Below are positions 34,881 through 60,554 of a DNA stretch of 64,000 nucleotides, in pieces. Source of the stretch: Anthopleura xanthogrammica. Taxonomy: Eukaryota; Cnidaria; Anthozoa; Actiniaria; Actiniidae. The notes beneath the pieces are model-generated. The model was not told where the DNA came from. It saw only the letters and a program-made list of their open reading frames with translations, and did not search any database. A program made the position numbers and the translations under genes. Numbering within the stretch: the first letter of the stretch is position 1; each line of letters starts with the position of its first letter. Location of the stretch: contig OZ025218.1 in the NCBI GenBank assembly GCA_964019055.1, forward strand, positions 3,432,169 to 3,496,168, written 5' to 3'.

Positions 34881-35593
34881 GAATCTCCCCTTCAGTGAAG
34901 GACAAACAATATTCTCCCTGCTTAATCAATTGCAACCATGTACAAGTCTATGCCAAAAAATATGTATATTTACTTAAAAAGTTACAAAGTTAGCTTTAGA
35001 TCTTGATTACTCGTCGCAGAATAAAAACCCTAAAAAATGCTTTTAGTCACGGTTAGAATATCATTTCGACTTTTCATTTTCTTAATATCGGCCTTTTGTT
35101 TTATTTAGCACATGGTGAAAAATGTTTTTGAAAATTCTTTACTTTTCACAAGGCGTCAAAGTACCCTGGTAAATGTTTTTTTTTCCACCGTTATGAATTT
35201 ATTGGAAGACAATGAAATTTCAGCTTTTTAAAGTGAAAATACTATATGAAACAATTTTTTTAAGAATTAAACATGTAGATATTTTTGCAAAGGCATGCGA
35301 GCCCTCCGAAGTTGGAGTATATTTTGACTCCCTCAAAGGATCAATTATTGACAAATTCGTTTTTCTCGTTTTTCTCGGAAATGAAGCGATATTTCGACAA
35401 ATGAAACATACCATGATATATCTCGCATATAGGCCTACCTAATACCGAAATATGAGCGAAATCAAACTTTCGGCTGTTGCCGGAAAATTTTGATTTTGTT
35501 CGATTTTTGCTGACATCTTCATTTAAGTACCATCCTCGTTTAAGCGCCGCACATGAGTGCAAAATATCAAAAGCGCTGTCCCCGAATAAGAGG
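34881..35593. other. Spacer between the two 1-kb duplicates
   Basis: About 710 bp with no recognisable gene. A 56-bp piece at 35528-35583 is shared with 29100-29152. The open frame at 35212-35442 has no domain I recognise. Confidence 0.5.
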
Positions 35594-36611
35594 TTTATTG
35601 AGTAAATACGGTAAGTTTAATAAATGAGAGGTTAGCTATGTTACCCTAGTTAAATAAAGATAAAATAAATAAAGAGAACGAGAACCTTCACTGCAGGGAT
35701 ATAATGAATCCTGACTGCAATTTTTAAATGCCGAGTTAATAAGATAATATTTTTTCTTGATGAACTGACGGTATTTTTGATAACAACTTTAACATTTCAG
35801 CAGAAAAAAAATTCTACATATAACGTTTATTTGAAATGATTCCTAGTTTTGGTCCAGTTTTCTACCTCTGGAAAACGCAATCAGCGCGATAGTAAAGTTC
35901 TTTTCACCTGTGATAAGTAAGATTGATCGAACTCGCAACACACAAAAAAGGGAGAATAACTTTTTTTACTTTATTTTCTTACTTTTTTTTACTTTCTGTT
36001 TCTGTTTGATTCTTGGTGGAATAAAACACATTATTGTCATGAGGAAACTGGAATAGGCGATTAACAAACTATAGTTATGCAAGTCTTTAGTTATTTTGTG
36101 TTTTCTTTTCTTGAACTGCCTCCTGTAGTCTCTTATTTTTACTTGCATAAACAGAAGGTTTTGAAACATGATTTACAATTAAATAAAGTCAGAGAAAAGA
36201 TTTAGAATGAAAAGAAAATCAGAGGAATTAAATTAAAAATAAACCGACACTATTTGTGTCAACAGCACAGTTTTCAAACTACACTTATACGCACCGATAG
36301 TGGAGTTGGGTCTAGTTCAGTAAAACGTTTTGCTGTTTAGCCCGAAATATTCAAACATTTTAGAATTTAATAGAGCCCAAAATAAGATTAAAAATGAAAA
36401 GGAGAAAAATTAAAAAAATATTGAACAATTATATTAAAGTGCAAAGTTTATCGTAATTTGGACAACTTACCACTGATATATGGGTTTGATTTACGACCGA
36501 AAATTCGATGTGTTTATCCGCCTGCCTTTAGAGAGAACTAAACTGAAAGCAACTTCTAGAAGCACTGAGGCAGCTGTTCGTGAAGTCATCAAGGAATGCC
36601 ATGGAAACAAA
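35594..36611. repeat. 1-kb direct duplication, copy B
   Basis: Same orientation as copy A with scattered substitutions and small indels. The two copies share their start and end motifs, so they represent either two insertions of one element or a segmental duplication with about 700 bp between. No terminal repeats or coding region could be found that would name the element. Confidence 0.9.
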
Positions 36612-37082
36612 GGCAAAAACAAGTTGTTTTGCAGAATAAGCAGCATGAGCTAAAAATATAGGATAGAAAAATATCTGGGTATGATTATCAGCTGCACTGT
36701 GATTATGAATCTCATTATTATTTTTAACAACAGCATTCAGTTAAGGGCCCTGCTCAATCAATTACAGCCAATTGTACTGAAAATCTGCCATTCAGCTTTT
36801 GGAATCCTGGAGTGAATTGATTGGAGTTTGAACTGATTGGGGTTAGGATTTGGTGGTTGGTTTTGATCATAGAATAATCTACAGCACATCGCATGACCCC
36901 TTTTTCCACAACAACCACTGAGGTCTTACCTCCCATGTTCACTCCCTTCCATGTGGGATACGTTTTGGAACACTAGCTGACTAAACAGTTTAGTCACAAG
37001 AATTCGTAAAATTAAACCGTGACGTCACGTGTAAGGGTCCATATTTTTGTTCGAAAATTACAAGGATCAGTTCTTCAGGTGA

Positions 37083-37224
37083 ATAGAGCCCTTGCAGCAC
37101 GTTGGAATGTAGCTAAATTGGGAGGGCAAAACAAAAGAAGTTCAAACTCCGGAGAATTGGATCCTTTTGATTTGCCCTCCAAATTTAGCTACATTCCAAC
37201 GTGCTGCAAGGGGTCTATTGTTCA
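37083..37224. mobile_element. Palindromic MITE, GACCCCTTGCA family (intact copy)
   Basis: Arms AATAGAGCCCTTGCAGCACG and AGCTAAATTGGGAGGGCAAA pair with the right arm TTTGCCCTCCAAATTTAGCT ... GCTGCAAGGGGTCTATT. The loop is about 45 bp. Relatives lie in Piwi introns at 45155-45290, 52523-52615 (partial) and 53490-53620. Confidence 0.88.
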
Positions 37225-37547
37225 CCGATAGTTTGTTATTGATGGTTTACAAGTATCCCCAGGTGGGCCAAGAGACAAAGGAAGCTAATCAGATTCATTG
37301 TGTGGTTGCCTCACAAAAAAAGTTTAAAACATTTGAGCCCACTAAATCCTCGCCCAAAAAGGGACCCTTGCAGTGCGAGTACTACTACTTATCACTACAG
37401 GGATTCAATTCCCGTTTCGCGCCAAAAATTTCGCCAATCTCGAACGCAATTCTGTCGGAAGTGCTGGATGTAAAACTATTATGAATGAAAATCAGAAATA
37501 TAACACTTCTTTATCTATCGCTAATCAGAAGTAGTTTTCATTTCTTC

Positions 37548-37680
37548 TTTACTGGACTTGCTCCAAGTCTCTCTCGCAGTTTTTTTCCGTCGGTTTTCAG
37601 TCGGATCGAAGTCGAGCACTTCCGGTTACGAGAGCTTTCCGAGAAAAAATAGCGAGAGAGACTTGGAGCAAGTCTAGTTC
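37548..37680. mobile_element. Small fold-back MITE
   Basis: Inverted arms GACTTGCTCCAAGTCTCTCT (left) and AGAGAGACTTGGAGCAAGTC (right) enclose about 80 bp. Each arm also contains an internal GACTTG...CAAGTC palindrome. Confidence 0.82.
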
Positions 37681-37748
37681 TCTATAATCTTTACTGGCCT
37701 GATACTGGGCAACATACTGTACCGAAATCCCAGAAAAATTCCCCATTC

Positions 37749-37897
37749 TCCACACATCGGTTCACTGGCCCAACACAAAGCATTCAATCGAGGCTGCAAT
37801 GTAGTTTCAAAGGATTATTCAAATTTGAACCTTGAATCCTCGACTGAATGCTGTGTATGTGGTCCGCGAACCAATGTATGGAAAGTGGTGAGATGAT
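37749..37897. mobile_element. Small fold-back element (copy 2 of 2)
   Basis: Matches 14892-15043: ACACAAAGCATTCAATCGAG, GTTTCAAAGGATTATTCAAA and the right end ATGTATGGAAAGTGGTGA are shared. Confidence 0.75.
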
Positions 37898-37924
37898 ACC
37901 GACAAAAAGAAAACACTCTGGCCA

Positions 37925-38375
37925 GACACAACAACGAAACAACCAATCACGACATGAACCGACCATCCAATCACAGCACAGATGATCTTCACCATCGCCT
38001 GATGAAAAAAAATTTTTTTTAAAATAGTGTGATACAAATTCAGTAAATGAATACTGGTTTCCAATTTGGCCCACTGTCACTCACACACACTACCACTACA
38101 TTATATATTCTATGCATGCAACTCAACTCACATGTTGATTTTTACGGAGGGAGGAAAAACCAGAGAACCTGGAGGAAAATAACATCAAACAAACTCAACT
38201 CACATATGATCCACCTAAGCCGGGGCTCGAACTCGGACCACAGCGGTGAGAGGCGAGCGGTATTAAAACCATTACGCCACCCAGATGGGTGATTAACAGG
38301 CTGCAGTCGAAACGTCTTGGTCCTCTACAAAATCCCTCAATTGTGAGACAAACGAATAAGTATAATTTATTACCT
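37925..38375. mobile_element. Dispersed repeat split by a SINE insertion (Penelope-like terminal repeat?)
   Basis: The left part (37925-38000) contains CAATCACAGCACAGATGATC and ends in CGCCTGATGA. The right part (38296-38375) resumes with CTGCAGTCGAAACGTC and GAGACAAACGAATAAGTAT. The same order occurs with no SINE around 63730-63870 (degraded), so the 38100-38291 SINE and some flanking DNA interrupt it. The CTGATGA and CGAAAC-GTC motifs are hammerhead-ribozyme cores, as reported for Penelope-like elements. Confidence 0.5.
38100..38291 (-). mobile_element. tRNA-derived SINE (minus strand)
   Basis: Read on the minus strand from 38291, it starts with a tRNA-like head: box A TGGCGTAATGG, box B GAGTTCGAGCCCC. 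It is followed by the body CTCCAGGTTCTCTGGTTTTT and CCTCC that is shared with the SINE at 49717-49975. The tail is at about 38100. It sits just downstream of the Piwi gene. Confidence 0.75.
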
Positions 38376-38393
38376 TAAAATGTCTCCGCAATA

Positions 38394-38610
38394 TTAAATC
38401 AAATACATACTAGTTATACAATGGTTTCGAGTGGCATACCGTGGAATATCCCACGAGAAACCATCGTATAACCATTTTATCCCACACCATAGAAAATACG
38501 AATGAGTAGATTCAACGCGCAGTGCATGATGGGAAGGAAGAGTGAAATACCGACAAATATACAACGGCTTTCCTGCTTTCTGATTGGCTGTATTTTCTAT
38601 GGTGTGGTAT
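38394..38610. mobile_element. MITE (short form), sister copy at 57105-57420
   Basis: Shares ATACTAGTTATACAATGGTT, GAGTGGCATACCGTGGAATA, GCGCAGTGCATGATGGGAAG and GATTGGCTGTATTTTCTATG with the 57-kb copy but lacks about 100 bp of its centre. The terminal palindrome (TTTTATCCCACACCATAG / CTATGGTGTGG-ATAAA) is present. Confidence 0.85.
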
Positions 38611-39258
38611 AAATAAAGATACATAAAGAGAAAATGACTAATAAAACAATATTGATTTCAGTCGTTTATTTGGAACATTAACGTGAGAGTCTTGTATATC
38701 AACCTAACGGGATAATTATAATGGGAATAAAACACTGGGTCGAACGATACACAGTCTTCAATCAACAATGATCAGATCGGTTGTAAAATATATATGAACG
38801 ATAAAAGCTAATATATCCTTCTCGTTAGGTTTAAATAATCTGAGTGAGAGAAATCCAGGCGGCCGAGATACTCCCGACTAAAAACAAAAGTGACCATATT
38901 TGATCATGGGGGATTTGTAGAAAAAAATACAATTCCTGTTTTGTTTACGACCTCTGGTTTGCGACCTCTGGTTTGCGACCACTGTCAAATACGACCAGGG
39001 ACGGCCATGTTTTCTTTGGTCGGTAAGCATCAAACCACCGACCACTTTTCCGTAAAATCAATAACGGACTTATACGGGGATATACATTCCCCCCCCCCCC
39101 CCCTTACACATTCTAACGTTGACCTTCCTCTACTTTTCACGTTTGTCTTCGGATTTGCCATCCAGTGAGATGGCCTTGTATTCATAATTAATTAACGTAA
39201 AGGAACACACTTTCTGTGTCGCAAAGTTGTTATTCGTGAACCACTTGAAGTAAATAAG
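38611..39258. other. 3' flank of the Piwi gene
   Basis: Expected to hold the Piwi 3' UTR on the minus strand, though I cannot place a poly-A signal with confidence. A C-homopolymer lies at about 39087-39103, and a 17-bp tandem (GACCTCTGGTTTGC twice) near 38950-38980. No other gene is seen. Confidence 0.5.
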
Positions 39259-55892
<16,634 letters not shown>

Positions 55893-56462
55893 TTTCCTCT
55901 AAACACTAAACAATCTCTTCATTGATCCTTCAGAGATAAAAGCACTCAATATTAGCTATAACAGCTAACATAAAAAAGCTTAAAATACGCATTCATCTCA
56001 CCTTCTCACTCAATATACATCCACATGCTAGCGACGCAAGGATACCGCACTGCGCATCCTCTCCATCCTCTCAATACCATAATATGTTACGTTACACCTG
56101 AATCAACCAATCAAATGCCTTGATTTTGCCGCTTTGTGCAAGAATTTTCGGGCTGGGTTCGGTTGATGTACGCAGGGTTTCGTATTTCAATCGTACCAAA
56201 AAAGCAATATACAGGAAACCTCACAGAATAGAAAAAGTTTTAAAAACCACTCGTAAGATCTCAGGAATCAATTCTAAACTAGAGTAAATACATCATATTT
56301 TGATGAGTTTTTTCTAAAAAAATACTGAAGCTTTGTTATCGGAAAAGTGACGTTATTTCCGGTACATGATCCGAACTTGAATTCGGAATATCTTCGGTAT
56401 TTCGGTTAAAGGTCATTCAAAAGCAGAGATTCAAAAGTCCATCATTCCAAACAAACACAAAC
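55893..56462. promoter_or_regulatory. Divergent promoter interval between Piwi and the C2orf68 homologue
   Basis: The two start codons face away from each other across 570 bp, which must hold both 5' UTRs and promoters. Visible motifs are inverted CCAAT boxes (AACCAATCAAAT near 56104) and an NRF1-like CTGCGCATCC near 56051. There is no obvious TATA box. A shared bidirectional promoter is inferred from the spacing. The Piwi start context is AAAATGGCTG and the C2orf68 start context is AACATGGCGC; both have G at +4. Confidence 0.6.
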
Positions 56463-57994
56463 ATGGCGCGGGAAAAAAAAGATAGGAATGTCCCAGCACT
56501 GGACATGAATCATGGATTTGTCCAATCTATCATAAAAAATCAAATAGATAGAGACGAATATGATAAAGATCAGAAGCTTCTGAAACAAAAAATTGAAATT
56601 CAGACGTTTAAAGACGAGGTAAAGGAGGAAAGAAAAAGGAGGGAAAGACGAGCTCCTCTTCATCAAGTTTATGTTCCTCCTCACATGCGAAAAGCTTCCA
56701 CAAATACAGGTATCACGATAATAGATTACTTAATTTAGCATTTGCTATTTGGTTCTATGCATAGTGTTTGTTTGTGGGTCAGTAGTAAGAGTAAGAGTAA
56801 GAGTAAAGCTACTGTTAAACTTGATTCTCTTAAAACTAGCAAAAAGTTCTTATTTTAACGTCCCCAGATAAGAGATCATAAGATTCTTAGAGTATAATCT
56901 CTTATCTGGGGACCTTAAAATAAGAACTTTTTACTAGTTTTAAAAGAATCAAGTTTAACAGTGATGGTCAACATGAAATTTCAAAGATGTAAGCTGAAGT
57001 CTTATGCTTATTACGTTCTTGGTTCTAGAATTTATTGGGATTAAAATTAAGGTATGGGTAGGTTTCTCATCAGACTCCTTTGATGGGAAACAAGACCTTC
57101 CTGAATACATACTAGTTATACAATGGTTTCGAGTGGCATACCGTGGAATATCCCACGAGTCACGTGTAGTTTCTAGTATACACACGAGCCTTTAGGCGAG
57201 TGTGTATACAAAGAAAATACGAGTGACGAGTGGGATATCCACAGTATGCCACGAGAAACCATTGTATAACCATTTTATCCCACACTATAGAAAATACAAA
57301 TGCCTAGATTCAATGCGCAGTGCATGATGGGAAGGAAGAGTGAAATACTGACGAATATACAATGCCTTTCCTGCTTTCGGATTGGCTGTATTTTCTATGG
57401 TGTGGGATAAAAGTATATATCCAAGTGCTGTAGCTGCTATCCCATCTGCATGGGGCTAATCTGGGGATTTGGGGGGGGGGGGGGTTGAGGGTGAGATGCC
57501 CCTGAAAAGTTTGAGATTGAGGCTCTCAGAAATCTGATTTCCAGTGTTTTGAGCACAAGCCTTCCATCTCCTCAGTTCTCGTATGGTGATCTGGGCAAAT
57601 GAGGGACTTTGATTGGAAATATTCTCCATAGACCTATTCAATCACACAATGACATGTTTCTACCATGTCTTTTGTATTTAACCAGAGCAATCATCATCAA
57701 CATCACCAACAAAAGAATCCAGTGAACCTGAGCTTCTTCTACGGCTTGAATTTGAAGGAAAAGATGGAAAAATGTCTTACCTCGACATTAGTAAGGTATG
57801 TTTAATGTCCATGCAGTCCTCATCATGTGAATTTATTTTTCCTTCGTTGTATGTTACCTAATTCCAATATCTTTACATTACAGAAGGATGATCTTAAAAA
57901 ATCTGTTCGACAGTTTGCTGCAGCAAATGGTTTAGATTCCAGACTAAGAGATGCCTTGTATCACAAACTTTATCTAGAGTTGAGAGAAACTTGA
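56463..57994 (+). CDS. C2orf68: C2orf68 / UPF0561 family protein, complete
   Basis: Three plus-strand exons: 56463-56709, 57686-57795, 57884-57994 (TGA), phases 1 and 0, GT/AG throughout, giving 155 residues (human C2orf68 is about 166). Residues 13-36 carry the family signature (ALDMNHGFVQSIIKNQIDRD-EYD), followed by a highly charged helix (KEERKRRERR) and the VYVPPHMR motif. A Ser/Glu-rich linker (SSSTSPTKESSEPE) leads to the C-terminal module (LLLRLEFEGKDGKMSYLDI and DDLKKSVRQF, then LRDALYHKLYLEL). The molecular function of the family is unknown. It lies head-to-head with Piwi and tail-to-tail with USP39; the latter is also its neighbour in humans. Intron 1 holds a palindrome and a MITE. 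Confidence 0.9.
56838..56957. repeat. 120-bp palindrome in intron 1 of the C2orf68 homologue
   Basis: CTTAAAACTAGCAAAAAGTT and CCCCAGATAAGAGAT pair with ATCTCTTATCTGGGG and AACTTTTTACTAGTTTTAA. It can form an almost perfect hairpin and is a minimal MITE. The outer flanks (GTTAAACTTGATTCTCTT and its inverse) extend it slightly. Confidence 0.88.
57105..57420. mobile_element. MITE (long form), sister copy of 38394-38610
   Basis: Shares both flanks with the 38-kb copy but keeps an inner segment with inverted GTGTATAC motifs (TAGTATACACACGAGCC, GGCGAGTGTGTATAC). The 38-kb copy is therefore a deletion derivative, or this copy carries an insertion. Confidence 0.85.
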
Positions 57995-58136
57995 CGGCTA
58001 ACCCAATAGTTTTATAATTTGATACTAATTATTAGGAGATATAAAGTTCTATAGAATACCCTGCACTACAAAGCTACTAGCTCTTTGGCTACTCACACCT
58101 TGACAACTATGTGTATTTATAAGAAATGTTACATTT

Positions 58137-59057
58137 AACACTTATTTACTGGGACCAAGGGAAACAGTGTGTTTTGTGATACCAAGATGACAATGTTTCC
58201 TTCGTCTTTGCCTCGGGAAACATTGCTGTCAAGCAACCACAAAGCTTCACTGCGTGCAGAGGTATTTTACCCTCTGTTTCGGCCTTAGGTCTGGGCAGAA
58301 AAACACCTAGCTGCCCTGAAATGATCGTTCCTTTTGAAGAAGCCGCATCCAAATTTTTGGATGTAAATCATGATCACATAACAAACTGGTTTTCAAACCG
58401 GTTATAATTCCAGATATTACATCACATGAGCATGAATTCAGGATATTAACGGTGATGGTTGTGGTAATCGTACGTTGATACAAGTTTGGCAGCTGATAAA
58501 TTTGAAATTCAGAGAAAAAACAAGATTTAATCACCCCAGAAAGGCCTTGGCGTCAATTGCTGTTGATAAAACACCAAAAATAGATGGAATGTAAATTAAC
58601 CATTTTGCAAGTAAAATATTTCCCTACCGCCAAATAATTTTTCTCAGACCACCGGCTTCCTAGCCTCAGACAAATAATATTGTCTTCGTTGGAGCCTAGA
58701 AAGGTCTGGCAAACAAACTTGAAATCAAATTTCAAAAAAATGAATTGAATCTTCCAACTTCAATAGAAACACATGAGCTGGTTTGAATGTAAGCTTAATA
58801 CATTTTAAATTATACTTCTAAAACTTGCTTTATTTTCAAATGCTGCATTAATTTCAAAACATATTTCTATGGAAACTGCCACACATGCTCAACATGAAAA
58901 ACAATCATTTCAGGGCAGAGGTATTTTTCTCCCCTGCCTCTCAGCCCTAGAAGGGGGGGGGGGGCAAATCAAATAACCTCTGCTCACAGGGTACCACAAA
59001 GCACACTGCTTTCCCGAATGTTCCAGGATTCAAATACGTGTTTTGTTATACCAAGTA
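58137..59057. mobile_element. Decayed fold-back element related to 25480-26000
   Basis: Left: AACACTTATTTACTGGGACC, GGGAAACAGTGTGTTTTGTG. Right: CACAAAGCACACTGCTTTCC, then TTGTTATACCAAGTAT. These correspond to the ends of the 25.5-kb element (AACACTTATTGACTGGAACC and GTTATATACCAAGT). The interior is largely unrelated or diverged. Confidence 0.6.
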
Positions 59058-59690
59058 TAAAAAAAAGAAAAATTATTTATTTAGGGTAAGGGTTTCAGGC
59101 TGCAACTTGTAGGCAAGTTTCTTGATGTTGCAGGTTATTCTATAGATCTAGGAATTTATTTAAATTTTAAATGTTGGCAATTTAACCAAAGGTTTGAGTT
59201 TAAAAATCTATGGAAGTACACTGTAAGCTGTTTTTTTCTTTATCATATCATGGACAGAACTGTTGTGAATATTTTTCATTATTTTATACATTTAATGTAA
59301 CACTGTACAGTAATGATTTGAAAACGTTTTTCTTGGACGTTACCATGGTTCCAAAAGTAATAATCAGTCAAGTTTTTGAGTGGTACTGTATGACTGCTTT
59401 AACCTCAGGCACTGGACCTGAGTGCCTACACCTTGTTCGTTAATCAAGTATTCACTTTGTACATGTATTGAGCTATAGGATATACCTTTTTAACAATGAA
59501 GTCAACTTTGTTAAGAATAAACTTGATAATATTTTTAAAAACACTGAATCATAGATGCATTGATATGTAAATAGTGAAGTTTGATTAAATATAACAAAGA
59601 TTATTAGAACAATTTCTTTGGTTTTGATATTTTTAATCTTGACTTGAGTGACTGCAAGAGTTGGTTTTACTTACAATAAAATAAACAAAA

Positions 59691-59942
59691 GTATCGCGAT
59701 TCTCCTATAAGTATGATGAGGAGAGAGCCACCAATATAAACCCGTATTGTTGGCTCAATTACCACGTGATCTGAGAATTGCGATATAAAACTTATTGTGA
59801 TTTTGAGCCATCAATACAGCGTGGAAAGAAAATATATTCCGAATTGGCCCCCGTCGCTTCGTGACTGGCCAATATGGAAAATATTTTCTCCCAACTAGCT
59901 GCCAATATAAATCTGTATTGACGGCTCAAAATCGCAATAAGT
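59691..59942. mobile_element. MITE, partner of 14026-14245
   Basis: Begins TATCGCGATTCTCCTATAAG and ends TTGACGGCTCAAAATCGCAA. Shared inner motifs are GAGAGAGCC-CCAATATAAAC and ATATTTTCTCCCAACTAGC. Confidence 0.82.
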
Positions 59943-60372
59943 TCTAAGTATATAGAACCTCTGCACATTGATTCTGACAGTAGAACTATGGGGCAGTTTA
60001 TTGTGATCTTTTAGTTGTTTTTCATGTGTGCAAGTATATAAGATTGGAGAATATATGCAGAGTTTATAATGTACACATGTGGAAGTTAGACAATGGTTGG
60101 CATGTGTCTAGCTTCTCACTGTTCTGCTTTGCTGGCATCTTTTTGAAGCTCGTAGATCTAAAAAAGTTAGAAGCAAAAGGCAAATTAGATTCTAATTTGA
60201 TAGAGAAGTTGAAACTTGTTAACAATTTATTTGTTTCAGAATGAAAAAAGAAAACGGATGAACTAATTCCGAAATCACTCATTCCACCATGAAATTTGGC
60301 ACTGATGTTGTTTAAACAAATACAAAAAACATATCACAACTGGGATGAACTCATTTTGGAACGAAACTCACT

Positions 60373-60473
60373 GGTCACAGGTAGCCCAAACTCATTGTTA
60401 GTGGATTATAGTGATGGCCAATCGAAAAACCACTGACGTCAGGGTTCACTAATAATGAGTTTGGGCTACCTGT
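60373..60473. repeat. 101-bp palindrome
   Basis: ACAGGTAGCCCAAACTCATT pairs with AATGAGTTTGGGCTACCTGT. The loop contains TGACGTCA-like TGACGTCAGG. It lies just downstream of the USP39 stop codon. Confidence 0.85.
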
Positions 60474-60554
60474 GTCATGTAAACAGCCCCAAAATATTAA
60501 TTTCACAGTTTAATTTGTAAAACCACTCTTAAACTAATAAACATCATTTGAATA

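Larger units (their letters stand above)
57995..60554. other. Convergent 3' intergenic interval
   Basis: Between the stop codons of the C2orf68 homologue and USP39. It should contain both 3' UTRs. It holds a decayed relative of the 25.5-kb fold-back element (ends near 58137 and 59057), a MITE at 59691-59942, G-runs near 58953-58964, and a palindrome at 60373-60473. No further gene is supported. Confidence 0.6.

Noticed and set aside
34118..36169. Similar Lys-rich minus-strand open frames at 34118-34438 and 35966-36169
   Set aside because: They lie in the two copies of the 1-kb repeat, differ in length because of frame-breaking changes, and show no domain.
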